Part shown: one piece after another, positions 16,431 to 25,222 of the stretch
Layout of the letters: each line of letters starts with the position of its first letter
Position numbering within the stretch: the stretch's first letter is position 1
Assembly: GCA_900553015.1 (NCBI GenBank)
Contig: USBY01000007.1
Coordinates: forward strand, 1-64,000
DNA length: 64,000 nucleotides
Origin: an uncultured Clostridium sp.
GTDB lineage: Bacteria > Bacillota > Clostridia > TANB77 > CAG-508
Direction of reading: 5' to 3'
Program-made: the position numbers and the translations under genes
The notes under the pieces: model-generated
Told to the model about the DNA's origin: nothing
The model's database searches: none
Seen by the model: only the letters and a program-made list of their open reading frames with translations

Positions 16431-17930
16431 ATGAAAAAAAGACAAAAAGATTTCTTAATCTTTTTTGGAATATTTATATTAGCAATACTAATGTATATTA
16501 ACTGGATTACTATGCATTATGCTTCAGATACATATAATATTATGAATGTAGGATATGAAACATATGCTACAAATTGGTCTTTAAAAGATGGAAGGCTAAT
16601 AATGTATCTTATTACTATGATATGTGCAAAACTTAATGTATCAATAGAAATTTATGTGATAGGAACATTGTTAGGAGCACTACTAATATCTGCTGGCTGT
16701 GTTATAAAATTAAAGAATACAATTTTAAAAAATACTGAATCAAATTTAAAGAAAGAGATATTAATTACAAGTGCTTCATTTTTTACAATATTCAATTTTA
16801 TGTATATAGAGAATATGTATTTTGTAGAAGCAATTGTAATGGCATTAAGTTTATTAGCTTTTATATATTCTGCAGATTTTATAGTTAATAACAAAGGAAT
16901 AAAAAATAAAAGCATAGCATTAATTTTAGCTATAATAGGAGTTATAGCGTATCAAGGAACAGCAGGATTTCTTATTATAGTAACTTTTGTTTTTAGTTTG
17001 TCAAAAAATAAAGTAGAATTAAAAGGTTCAAAAGAAAATATAAAAACAAATATAAAGCAAATTTTAATAGATGTATTTGTAGCTGGTGTATGTTCACTTA
17101 TTGGTATATTTATTAATATGCTAATAGTTAATATTATTGGAGATATAACAGGAAAACAGCAGACTAGGGTTAGTAGTATAACTGCTATATTTACAAATTT
17201 ACAATATATTATTAGTAATTTTTCGGTTATTTTAAAGGATAATATTGGATTATTTCCAACTAATTTATTATATATTTTCTTAAGTGTTATATTAATATGT
17301 TCATTAGTTTATGATATTAAGACTAAGAGTAAAAATTTTTTAACAATAAAAGAAATAAGTATAATAATTGTAAGTATAATATGTGGTTTTGTAGTGTCAC
17401 TAGGTACATTATCAAGTTTTTATACTGGAAGACTACATTTTTCAATTGGAAGTATGCTGGGTTTTGTTTTAATTTGTCTAATTATGGAAAATGAGGACGA
17501 AATTTTTAGAAAAATATTTGCATTAATTTTGATAATTTATAGCTTTATTAGTATATATAATTGTATAATAGTTACATATGAACATAAATTAGTTAATAAA
17601 TATGAACAAGAAGAAGTTCAAACAATAGAAAATGATATAAAAAATTATGAAAGTATGGTAAATGAACAAGTAAAGAATATAGCAATATACACAATTAAAG
17701 GACAAGCAGATAAAACATATTTTGAAAATATTTCAAGAAAGTCTGTAGTAACATATAATGCAGTTAGATGTGATTGGGCTGCAGCTGGAGTTATAAATTT
17801 TTATACAAAAAGAAATTTAGAAACAGTAAATCTAACAAAAGATTTATTAACAGAATATCTTGAGCAAGAAAACGAAAATGGTTATGGAATTGTAGATAAT
17901 ACATTAGTAATAGAATGTTATATGTATTAG
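16431..17930 (+). CDS. GtrII-like multi-span membrane protein (paralogue 2)
   Basis: Paralogue of the previous gene, 15 bases downstream, 499 residues and similar topology. Conserved landmarks are WITMHYASDTYNIMNVGYET (27-46), LKDGRLIMYL, ASFFTIFNFMYIENMYFVEA-like helix, AYQGTAGF and, near the end, the VTYNAVRCDWAAAGVINFYT block that matches TYDGVACTWSAIGTINFYT in paralogue 1. The strong conservation of this soluble end suggests a substrate-handling role. Likely envelope glycan modification; substrate unknown. It runs straight into polA (15-base gap). Confidence 0.6.
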   Translation: MKKRQKDFLIFFGIFILAILMYINWITMHYASDTYNIMNVGYETYATNWSLKDGRLIMYLITMICAKLNVSIEIYVIGTLLGALLISAGCVIKLKNTILKNTESNLKKEILITSASFFTIFNFMYIENMYFVEAIVMALSLLAFIYSADFIVNNKGIKNKSIALILAIIGVIAYQGTAGFLIIVTFVFSLSKNKVELKGSKENIKTNIKQILIDVFVAGVCSLIGIFINMLIVNIIGDITGKQQTRVSSITAIFTNLQYIISNFSVILKDNIGLFPTNLLYIFLSVILICSLVYDIKTKSKNFLTIKEISIIIVSIICGFVVSLGTLSSFYTGRLHFSIGSMLGFVLICLIMENEDEIFRKIFALILIIYSFISIYNCIIVTYEHKLVNKYEQEEVQTIENDIKNYESMVNEQVKNIAIYTIKGQADKTYFENISRKSVVTYNAVRCDWAAAGVINFYTKRNLETVNLTKDLLTEYLEQENENGYGIVDNTLVIECYMY

Positions 17931-17945
17931 GAAAGAAGGTTTATT

Positions 17946-20651
17946 TTGGGAAAATTAGTATTAATAGATGGTAACAGTATTTTAAATAGAGCTTTTTATG
18001 GAATTATGGGAAGTAAGATGCTACAGTCAAAAGATGGAACACCAACAAATGCAGTTTATGGTTTTTTAGCGATTCTGTTTAAAATATTAGAGGATATAAA
18101 ACCAGAATATTTGGTAGTAGCTTTCGATTTAAAAGGACCTACAAAAAGACATGAAATGTATGATGGGTATAAAGCCAATAGAAAGGGTATGCCAGATGAA
18201 CTTGCATGTCAAATGCCAATAATTAAAGAAATTTTAAGAGCGATGAAAATAGATATTGTAGAAAAGCAAGGCTATGAAGGTGACGATATATTAGGAACAT
18301 TATCTGTTTATGGAGAAAAACAAGGTTTGGATGTAACAATTTTATCAGGAGATAGGGATACATTTCAGCTTGCAACAGATAAAGTAACTATAAGAATACC
18401 AAGAACAAAAATGGGAAAGACAGAAGTAGAAGATTTTAATAAAGCTAAAGTAGAAGAAATTTATAATTTAGAACCAAAACAATTAATAGAAGTAAAAGGT
18501 CTTCAAGGTGATACTTCAGATAATATCCCAGGAGTTCCTGGAATAGGAGAAAAAACAGCATTAAAACTTATTCAAGAATATAAGAATATAGAAAATCTAT
18601 ATAAATTATTAGAAGCAGGACAAGCCGAAGATGTTAAAGGTAAAACAAGGGAAAGAATTTTAGAAAATAAAGATTTAGCTTTTCTATCAAAAGAACTAGG
18701 TACAATAAACATAAATGTACCTATAGAAGAAAATTTAGAGGAATTTAAAGTAGAAGAATGGGATAAACCAGAGGTTTTAAAATTATTTAAAGAATTAAAT
18801 TTTAACAGATATATAGAAAGATTTAATTTGGCTTCAGAAGATGAGATTGAACCAGAAGAAGTAGCAGAAAAATATGAAGTACAAGAAATAGACATAGATA
18901 AAGCTAAAGAAATAATATTAAAAACTAAAGAATTATTTTATCATTTTTCTACAAAAGAAGTAACTAAGCCAGAATATATTATAAAAAAAGAATTTGAATC
19001 ATTCTCTTTTTATAACAAAGAGGAAAATAAAGCATATTTTGTAAAATTGTCAGAAGACTCATATATTGCTTTAAAAGAGATTTTTGAAAACAAAGAAATT
19101 AAAAAATATGGGTATAAGACATCTGAAGATTATATTTTATTAAAACAACTTGGAATTTTACCACAAAATATAATTTATGATGCAGAAGTTGCAGTATATG
19201 ATTTAGATCCATCAAATATGAAATACAAAATGCAAGATGTAGCATATCAATATTTAGATTTCAATATGGATGAGTATTTAAATGGTTTAGGAATAAAAAA
19301 ACAAGAACAAATTAATTTGTTTGAGGAAAATGCTGATAATGATGAATATGAAAGATATTTAAATACTTTATATTGTTACTTGATTCAAAAATTATATGAG
19401 AAAACTACAGAAGAACTAGAAAGACTAGAAGAAACAGATTTATTTAATAACATTGAGATGCCTTTAGTAGAGGTACTTTCAGAAATGCAATATGAAGGTA
19501 TACAAATAGATAAGGATGAATTAGAAGAATTTGGAGTAACTTTAAAACAAAACATAGAAGAATTAACACAAGAAATATATACTTTAAGTGGAACAGAGTT
19601 TAATATTAATTCACCAAAACAACTAGGAGAAGTTCTATTTGAAAAATTAGAATTGCCAGTAATTAAAAAAACAAAAACAGGATATTCTACAGATGTAGAT
19701 GTTTTAGAAAAACTAAAGAAAGAGCATCCTGTAATAGAAAAAATCTTAGAGTATAGAAGCTTAACTAAATTAAATTCTACTTATGTTGAAGGATTAAAAC
19801 CATATATAAATCCTGTAACAGGAAGAATTCATTCATATTTCCATCAGACTATAACTGCAACAGGTAGAATAAGTTCTACAGAACCAAACCTTCAAAATAT
19901 TCCAACAAGAATAGAACTTGGTAAACAATTAAGAAGAGCATTTAAACCAAAAGAAGGATATCTATTTATAGATGCAGATTATTCACAAATAGAGTTAAGA
20001 GTGCTTGCACATATTTCTAATGACGAACATATGATAGAAGCTTTTAATAATAATGAAGATATACATAAACAAGCTGCTGCAAGCGTATTTAAAGTACCAA
20101 TTAATGAGGTAACTAAAGAACAAAGAACTCATGCAAAAGCAGTTAATTTTGGAATAGTATATGGAATAAGTGATTTTGGATTGGGAGAACAAATCGGAGT
20201 ATCAAGAAAAAAGGCAAAGGAATATATAGACCAATACTTAGAGAAGTATAGTGGAATAAAACAATTTATGTCAGACATTGTAGAAGAGGCAAAAGAAAAG
20301 GGGTATGTTGAAACTTTATTTAAAAGGAGAAGATATATACCAGAGCTAAAATCTAAAAACTTTAATATAAGACAATTTGGAGCAAGAGCTGCTATGAACA
20401 CACCAATACAAGGAACAGCAGCAGATATAATGAAGATTGCAATGATAGATGTATTTAATAAACTAAAAGAGAGAAATTTAAAATCAAAATTAATTTTACA
20501 AATACATGATGAACTTTTAATAGAAACTAAGGAAGAGGAAAAAGAAGAAGTAAAAAATATATTAAAAACATCTATGGAAAATGCGATAAAATTAAAAGTA
20601 CCATTAAGAGCAGATGTGTCTGAAGCATATAATTGGTATGATTTAAAATAA
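17946..20651 (+). CDS. polA: DNA polymerase I
   Basis: Full-length Pol I (901 residues) for Okazaki-fragment maturation and repair. The N-terminal 5'-3' exonuclease is intact (LIDGNSILNRAFYG, GYEGDDILGT, LSGDRDTFQL, GDTSDNIPGVPGIGEKTA). The middle domain (about 300-480) has lost the proofreading acidic residues: where DxE is expected it reads FYHFSTKE. The polymerase domain has motif A DADYSQIELRVLAH, the O-helix RTHAKAVNFGIVYG and motif C QIHDELLIE. Start is TTG 17946 with GAAGG six bases upstream, and begins exactly at the conserved first strand. Lack of 3'-5' exonuclease is usual for Bacillota and Thermus Pol I. Confidence 0.95.
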   Translation: MGKLVLIDGNSILNRAFYGIMGSKMLQSKDGTPTNAVYGFLAILFKILEDIKPEYLVVAFDLKGPTKRHEMYDGYKANRKGMPDELACQMPIIKEILRAMKIDIVEKQGYEGDDILGTLSVYGEKQGLDVTILSGDRDTFQLATDKVTIRIPRTKMGKTEVEDFNKAKVEEIYNLEPKQLIEVKGLQGDTSDNIPGVPGIGEKTALKLIQEYKNIENLYKLLEAGQAEDVKGKTRERILENKDLAFLSKELGTININVPIEENLEEFKVEEWDKPEVLKLFKELNFNRYIERFNLASEDEIEPEEVAEKYEVQEIDIDKAKEIILKTKELFYHFSTKEVTKPEYIIKKEFESFSFYNKEENKAYFVKLSEDSYIALKEIFENKEIKKYGYKTSEDYILLKQLGILPQNIIYDAEVAVYDLDPSNMKYKMQDVAYQYLDFNMDEYLNGLGIKKQEQINLFEENADNDEYERYLNTLYCYLIQKLYEKTTEELERLEETDLFNNIEMPLVEVLSEMQYEGIQIDKDELEEFGVTLKQNIEELTQEIYTLSGTEFNINSPKQLGEVLFEKLELPVIKKTKTGYSTDVDVLEKLKKEHPVIEKILEYRSLTKLNSTYVEGLKPYINPVTGRIHSYFHQTITATGRISSTEPNLQNIPTRIELGKQLRRAFKPKEGYLFIDADYSQIELRVLAHISNDEHMIEAFNNNEDIHKQAAASVFKVPINEVTKEQRTHAKAVNFGIVYGISDFGLGEQIGVSRKKAKEYIDQYLEKYSGIKQFMSDIVEEAKEKGYVETLFKRRRYIPELKSKNFNIRQFGARAAMNTPIQGTAADIMKIAMIDVFNKLKERNLKSKLILQIHDELLIETKEEEKEEVKNILKTSMENAIKLKVPLRADVSEAYNWYDLK

Positions 20652-20701
20652 TTGTTACTTAAAGTTTTAATTAGCAAAGTGTATACAAATAAATCTAGAA
20701 G

Positions 20702-20742
20702 AAAGGAGAGTATGGTATAGATATATCATACGGTAAAAAATG
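20702..20742 (+). promoter_or_regulatory. Ribosome site separated from start codon by a hairpin
   Basis: AAAGGAG (20702-20708) is 31 bases from the only plausible ATG (20740). Between them GTATGGTAT (20710-20718) and ATATCATAC (20723-20731) make a 9-bp stem (one G-U) with an AGAT loop. If folded, the effective spacing to ATG becomes 9 bases, ideal for initiation. The stem also contains an ATG-GTA-TAG mini-frame that folding would hide. Confidence 0.6.
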
Positions 20743-21309
20743 GCAAATAAATTACTAAAGATAATAGTTATATTACTATTTATATGTGCTATAATATATT
20801 TAGCATTTGGGGTGTTTGAAGTACATAAAATAATAATAAGACAAATCTATCCACAAAAGTATTCAGAATACGTAGAAAAATACGCAGAAGAATATGATAT
20901 AGATTCATTATTAGTATATGCAATAATTAAGGCTGAAAGTAACTTTAAAGCAGATGTGGTTTCTAAAAGTAATGCAGTAGGTCTAATGCAACTTATGGAT
21001 GCAACAGCAGAGGATACTGCAAATAAATTAGGAATGGAGTATAATAAAGAGGATTTAACAGATCCAGAAATAAATATAAAACTTGGAACTAAATATTTTT
21101 CGACACTATATGAAACATATAAAAATATTTCAATTGCATTAACTGCATATAATGCAGGTAGTGGAAATGTAGATAAGTGGTTAACAGAAGAAACAATTTC
21201 GGATGATGGTTCAGATATAGAAAACATACCATTTAGAGAAACTAATAATTATGTTAGAAAAATATTAAGAGATTATGAAATTTACAAAGATATTTATGCT
21301 GAAGAATAA
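20740..21309 (+). CDS. Membrane-anchored lytic transglycosylase (SLT domain)
   Basis: Cleaves the MurNAc-GlcNAc bond of peptidoglycan to form 1,6-anhydro ends. An N-terminal membrane helix (5-24) anchors it outside the cell; the SLT/Slt70-like domain covers about 45-180 with catalytic glutamate in IIKAESNFK (E66), then SNAVGLMQLM, the GTKYFSTLYETY helix and ALTAYNAGSGNVDKW. 189 residues is normal for clostridial versions. It lies between polA and galE with its own ribosome site, unusual in being separated from the start by a hairpin, which suggests translational control. Confidence 0.9.
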   Translation: MANKLLKIIVILLFICAIIYLAFGVFEVHKIIIRQIYPQKYSEYVEKYAEEYDIDSLLVYAIIKAESNFKADVVSKSNAVGLMQLMDATAEDTANKLGMEYNKEDLTDPEINIKLGTKYFSTLYETYKNISIALTAYNAGSGNVDKWLTEETISDDGSDIENIPFRETNNYVRKILRDYEIYKDIYAEE

Positions 21310-21338
21310 ACATCTAGTAATAAAAAGGAGGAATTAAT

Positions 21339-22343
21339 ATGTCAATTTTAGTTACAGGAGGAGCTGGTTATATAGGTAGCCATACAGTAGTAGAACTATT
21401 AAATGCGAATAGAGAAGTTGTTATAGTTGATGATTTTTCTAATAGTAAGCCAGAGGTTCTAGATGCAATTAGAAAAATTACAGACAAAGACTTTAAGTTT
21501 TATGAATTAAATTATCTTGATAGGGAAAAATTGGACAAGGTATTTAAAGAAAATAATATTGAGGCTGTAATGAATTTTGCTGGATTTAAAGCTGTTGGCG
21601 AATCTGTTCAAAAGCCAATAGAATATTATACAAATAATATTTCTGGAACATTAACATTATTAGATGTTATGAGAGAAAATAATGTTAAAAAATTTGTATT
21701 TAGCTCTTCTGCAACTGTATATGGCAAACCAGAAATTATTCCTATTACAGAGGAGTGTAAAACAGGAGGAACAACTAATCCATATGGTACAAGTAAATTA
21801 TTTATAGAACAAATTTTAAAAGACGTATATAAATCAGATAATACTTGGGATATAGTAATTTTAAGATATTTTAATCCAATTGGAGCACACGAAAGTGGGT
21901 TAATAGGAGAAGAACCTCAAGGTATTCCAAATAATTTGATGCCATATGTTGTAAGAGTTGCAAATGGTACATTAAAAGAATTATCTGTATTTGGAAATGA
22001 CTATGATACTCCAGATGGAACTGGTGTAAGAGATTATATTCATGTTGTAGATTTAGCAAAAGGACATATTAATGCATTAGAAAAACTAGAAAAAGAAGGA
22101 GAAGGCTTATTTATATATAATTTAGGAACTGGAAAAGGATATAGTGTTTTAGATATAGTTAAAACATTTGAAGAAGCTACAGGAATGAAGGTTCCATATA
22201 AAATAGCACCTAGAAGAGCAGGAGATATAGATACTTGCTATTCTGACCCAACAAAAGCAAAAAATGAATTAGGCTGGGAAGCTGAAAGAGATTTAAAACA
22301 AATGTGTATAGATTCATGGAATTATATAGAAAGAAAAAAATAA
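21339..22343 (+). CDS. galE: UDP-glucose 4-epimerase
   Basis: Short-chain dehydrogenase-type epimerase converting UDP-glucose and UDP-galactose, feeding cell-surface sugars. Clear features: the Rossmann GGAGYIGSHT (7-16), SSSATVYG with catalytic Ser/Thr (about 122-130), NPYGTSK with YxxxK, the FNPIGAHESGLIGE loop characteristic of GalE, and RAGDIDTCY near 290. 334 residues is the standard length. Ribosome site AAGGAGG. Followed after a few bases by the carboxypeptidase gene. Confidence 0.95.
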   Translation: MSILVTGGAGYIGSHTVVELLNANREVVIVDDFSNSKPEVLDAIRKITDKDFKFYELNYLDREKLDKVFKENNIEAVMNFAGFKAVGESVQKPIEYYTNNISGTLTLLDVMRENNVKKFVFSSSATVYGKPEIIPITEECKTGGTTNPYGTSKLFIEQILKDVYKSDNTWDIVILRYFNPIGAHESGLIGEEPQGIPNNLMPYVVRVANGTLKELSVFGNDYDTPDGTGVRDYIHVVDLAKGHINALEKLEKEGEGLFIYNLGTGKGYSVLDIVKTFEEATGMKVPYKIAPRRAGDIDTCYSDPTKAKNELGWEAERDLKQMCIDSWNYIERKK

Positions 22344-22354
22344 TTTAGGTGAGA

Positions 22355-23164
22355 ATGGTGGAAAACAAAGATATAGGGCAAAGCAAGAGTAATAAAATAG
22401 TATTTATATATAGAATTGTAGTATCAATTATAATGTTGGTTAATATAATATTAGTGTATATATTAAACCATTTAGGTCAAAGTAAGGAAGTTGATGCTAT
22501 GTTTAATTCTACACAAAATAATCTTTTAGAAGGGATTATAGGAAATACTTACGATAATACTATTGCTACAGAACATGTTACTTCAGAAGAATCTTTGAAG
22601 AAACTTAGTGATTGGCGTTTAATGTTAGTAAATTATGAAAATGAAATGCCAAAAGATTATGTTCCACCACTTTCTAATATAGATGAAGCTAGACAATTTG
22701 ATTCTAGAGCAGTAGATAGCTTAGTACAAATGATGTTAGACATGAATGATGCCGGAATAAATCACATTTGGGCACAATCTACATATAGGGATCCAGAAAA
22801 GCAAAAGCACTTAATAGAAGAAAGTATACAAGAATATTTAGAACAAGGAAAATCTATGGAAGAAGCAGAAGCATTAACTGCAAGATCTATTGGAGAACCA
22901 TATAAAAGTGAGCATAACTTAGGTTTGGCAGTAGATTTTAATGATGTTGATTATGCTTTTGAAGATGAGAAAGCATTTACATGGCTTATGGAAAATGCAG
23001 AAAATTATGGCTTTATATTAAGGTATCCAGCAGATAAAGAGGATATAACAAAAATAAAATATGAGCCTTGGCATTGGAGATATGTAGGCCCAGAATATGC
23101 AAAAGAAATGAATGATTTAGGCTTTTGCTTAGAAGAATATATAGAATATTTAAAGAATAATTAG
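22355..23164 (+). CDS. D-alanyl-D-alanine carboxypeptidase, VanY/DacB family
   Basis: Zinc DD-carboxypeptidase trimming the terminal D-Ala of peptidoglycan stem peptides. A membrane anchor (about 17-38) is followed by a linker and the VanY domain with QSTYRDPEKQ, zinc ligands SEHNLGLAVDF and EPWHWRYVG, and the YGFILRYP core. Start is ambiguous: ATG 22355 or GTG 22358, with AGGTGA at 22347-22352 favouring one of these; GTG 22349 overlaps the ribosome site. About 270 residues, normal. With the nearby lytic transglycosylase and galE it makes a small envelope cluster. Confidence 0.9.
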   Translation: MVENKDIGQSKSNKIVFIYRIVVSIIMLVNIILVYILNHLGQSKEVDAMFNSTQNNLLEGIIGNTYDNTIATEHVTSEESLKKLSDWRLMLVNYENEMPKDYVPPLSNIDEARQFDSRAVDSLVQMMLDMNDAGINHIWAQSTYRDPEKQKHLIEESIQEYLEQGKSMEEAEALTARSIGEPYKSEHNLGLAVDFNDVDYAFEDEKAFTWLMENAENYGFILRYPADKEDITKIKYEPWHWRYVGPEYAKEMNDLGFCLEEYIEYLKNN

Positions 23165-23247
23165 GAATTTGAGGACATTTCTGTTTCCACATAGGGGATG
23201 GAATCGTTCCTAGGGGGATTTTGGGACGTTCCTTAAATCCCTATTTT
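23164..23247 (+). repeat. Interspersed REP-like repeat, copy 1
   Basis: Contains two tandem half-units (ATCGTTCCTAG and GGGACGTTCCTTAAATCCC) preceded by a related GGAATTTGAGGACATTTCTG arm. Shares its core with copies at 27072, 35810, 43169, 45031, 61460 and 63270. Sits right after the carboxypeptidase stop. Confidence 0.75.
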
Positions 23248-23271
23248 GATGAAAAGGATAATCTGACAACC

Positions 23272-23303
23272 AAAGGCAGTGAGAGCTAATCACTGCCTTT
23301 TTT
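23272..23303 (+). terminator. Terminator of the envelope gene cluster
   Basis: AAAGGCAGTG and CACTGCCTTT form a perfect 10-bp stem with a 9-base loop and T6. Strong intrinsic terminator. Confidence 0.9.
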
Positions 23304-23354
23304 CCTTGAAGAAAAAGAGTAGATTAATAAATAAAACATTGAATTTACATAAAA

Positions 23355-23387
23355 TTTGAACTTTAAGCTCCGTCCCTAAAGTTCAAA
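23355..23387 (+). repeat. 33-base hairpin element, identical inverted copy at 60880
   Basis: TTTGAACTTTA and TAAAGTTCAAA (11-bp perfect arms) enclose an 11-base centre AGCTCCGTCCC. The whole 33 bases occur again as exact reverse complement at 60880-60912, and flanking TTTACATAA is also shared. Confidence 0.85.
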
Positions 23388-23403
23388 AAAATTTAATTTA
23401 TGT

Positions 23404-23432
23404 TTGATATAAAAAAATATTTATGATACAAT
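23404..23432 (+). promoter_or_regulatory. Promoter of the ABC exporter operon
   Basis: TTGATA, 17-base spacer, TACAAT, about 30 bases before the exporter ribosome site. Confidence 0.65.
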
Positions 23433-23470
23433 AACAAATGTGCTAAAAAAAGAAAGGAGAAATAGAAGAA

Positions 23471-25222
23471 ATGATTAAGGAACTTGCAAAATACATCAAA
23501 CAGTACAAGAAGTATGCAATTTTAACACCATTTATGGTTGTTTTAGAAATTGTAATGGAGGTAGTAATACCATATCTTATGGCAAGAATAATTGACGTAG
23601 GAATTCAAAACAATGATTTAGACTACATTATTAGAATCGGAATTATGTTAGTAATTTCTGCAATCATGTCTTTAATATTTGGTGTACTTTCAGGAAGATT
23701 TGCAGCTATAGCATCTTCTGGATTTGCTAAAAATTTAAGACAAGGAATGTTTTATAACATTCAAAACTATTCATTTACAAACATAGACAAATTTTCTACA
23801 TCAAGTTTAGTAACAAGACTAACAACAGATGTAACAAACGTTCAAAATGCTTTTCAAATGATAATAAGAGCATTAGTAAGAGGACCTGTAATGATAGTGT
23901 TTGCTTTAATTATGGCGTTTTCTATTAATAAGGAACTATCATTAGTATATGTAGCAACAATGGTACCACTTGCAATACTATTAGCTTTTATTTCTATAAA
24001 AGCACATCCATATTTTGAAAAAGTATTTAAAAAATATGATGAATTAAACCGCGTTGTTGGAGAAAACTTGAATGCAATAAGAGTTGTTAAATCTTTTGCA
24101 ACAGAAGATTTTGAAGAGAAAAAATTCGGGGACGTTAATTCTTTAGTATATAGATTATTTAAAAAGGCTGAAAAAATAGTTATATTTAACAGTCCGCTTA
24201 TGCAGATTGCTATTTATGGTTGTATATTATTATTATCATGGCTTGGAGCACAGTCAATCGCAGCTGGAGGAATGCAAACAGGTCAACTTTCAAGCTTAAT
24301 TACATATGCATGGCAAATATTATCAAGCTTAATGATGCTTTCTATGGTGTTGGTTATGATAATTATTGCTCAATCTTCAGCAGAGAGAATTGTTGAGGTT
24401 TTAACAGAAGAACCAACAATTAAAAATAGAGAAAAAACAATTAAAGAGATAAAAGATGGAAGTATAGAATTTATAGATGTAGACTTCCAATATGATGATG
24501 CAAAAGCAAATGAAATGCTTCCACTAGAAGATATTAATTTGAAAATTAATGCAGGTGAAGTAATAGGAATTATAGGTGGAACAGGAAGTTCTAAGACATC
24601 TTTAGTTAATTTGATTCCTAGATTATATGATGTAAAATCTGGATTCGTAAAAGTTGGTGGAGTAGATGTTAGAGATTATGATCTAGAATCACTAAGAAAC
24701 GAAGTTGCTATGGTTTTACAAAAAAATGTATTATTCTCTGGAACTATAGCTGAAAACTTAAGATGGGGAAATGAAAATGCTACAGACGAAGAATTAGTAA
24801 GAGCATGTAAATTGGCCCAAGCAGATGGATTTATACAAGAATTACCAGATAAATATCAAACAGTTTTAGACCAAGGAGGAACAAACGTATCTGGTGGTCA
24901 AAAACAAAGAATTTGTATTGCAAGAGCATTACTAAAAAAACCAAAAATATTAATTCTAGATGATTCTACAAGTGCTGTAGATACTAAAACAGATGCACTT
25001 ATAAGAAAAGCATTTAGAGAAGAAATTCCAGATACAACTAAAATAATTATTGCACAAAGAATAAGCTCAATAATAGATGCAGATAAAATAATTGTTATGG
25101 ATAATGGTAGAATAGATGGAATTGGAACATCTGATGAACTATTAAAAACAAATAAAATATACCAAGAAGTATATGAATCTCAAATGGGAGGAGATGATGC
25201 TGACGATGAAAAACAAGACTAA
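23471..25222 (+). CDS. Heterodimeric ABC exporter, subunit with degenerate ATPase site
   Basis: A half-transporter of 583 residues: six membrane helices (about 1-310) and one nucleotide-binding domain. Walker A reads GGTGSSKTS rather than GxGKS, the signature is VSGGQKQR, and Walker B ends LILDDSTSAVD, with Asp in place of the catalytic Glu. This is the pattern of the non-catalytic half in heterodimeric exporters such as TM287/288, LmrCD and BmrCD, which expel drugs or lipids. It overlaps its partner gene downstream. Transcribed from the promoter at 23404. Confidence 0.9.
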   Translation: MIKELAKYIKQYKKYAILTPFMVVLEIVMEVVIPYLMARIIDVGIQNNDLDYIIRIGIMLVISAIMSLIFGVLSGRFAAIASSGFAKNLRQGMFYNIQNYSFTNIDKFSTSSLVTRLTTDVTNVQNAFQMIIRALVRGPVMIVFALIMAFSINKELSLVYVATMVPLAILLAFISIKAHPYFEKVFKKYDELNRVVGENLNAIRVVKSFATEDFEEKKFGDVNSLVYRLFKKAEKIVIFNSPLMQIAIYGCILLLSWLGAQSIAAGGMQTGQLSSLITYAWQILSSLMMLSMVLVMIIIAQSSAERIVEVLTEEPTIKNREKTIKEIKDGSIEFIDVDFQYDDAKANEMLPLEDINLKINAGEVIGIIGGTGSSKTSLVNLIPRLYDVKSGFVKVGGVDVRDYDLESLRNEVAMVLQKNVLFSGTIAENLRWGNENATDEELVRACKLAQADGFIQELPDKYQTVLDQGGTNVSGGQKQRICIARALLKKPKILILDDSTSAVDTKTDALIRKAFREEIPDTTKIIIAQRISSIIDADKIIVMDNGRIDGIGTSDELLKTNKIYQEVYESQMGGDDADDEKQD

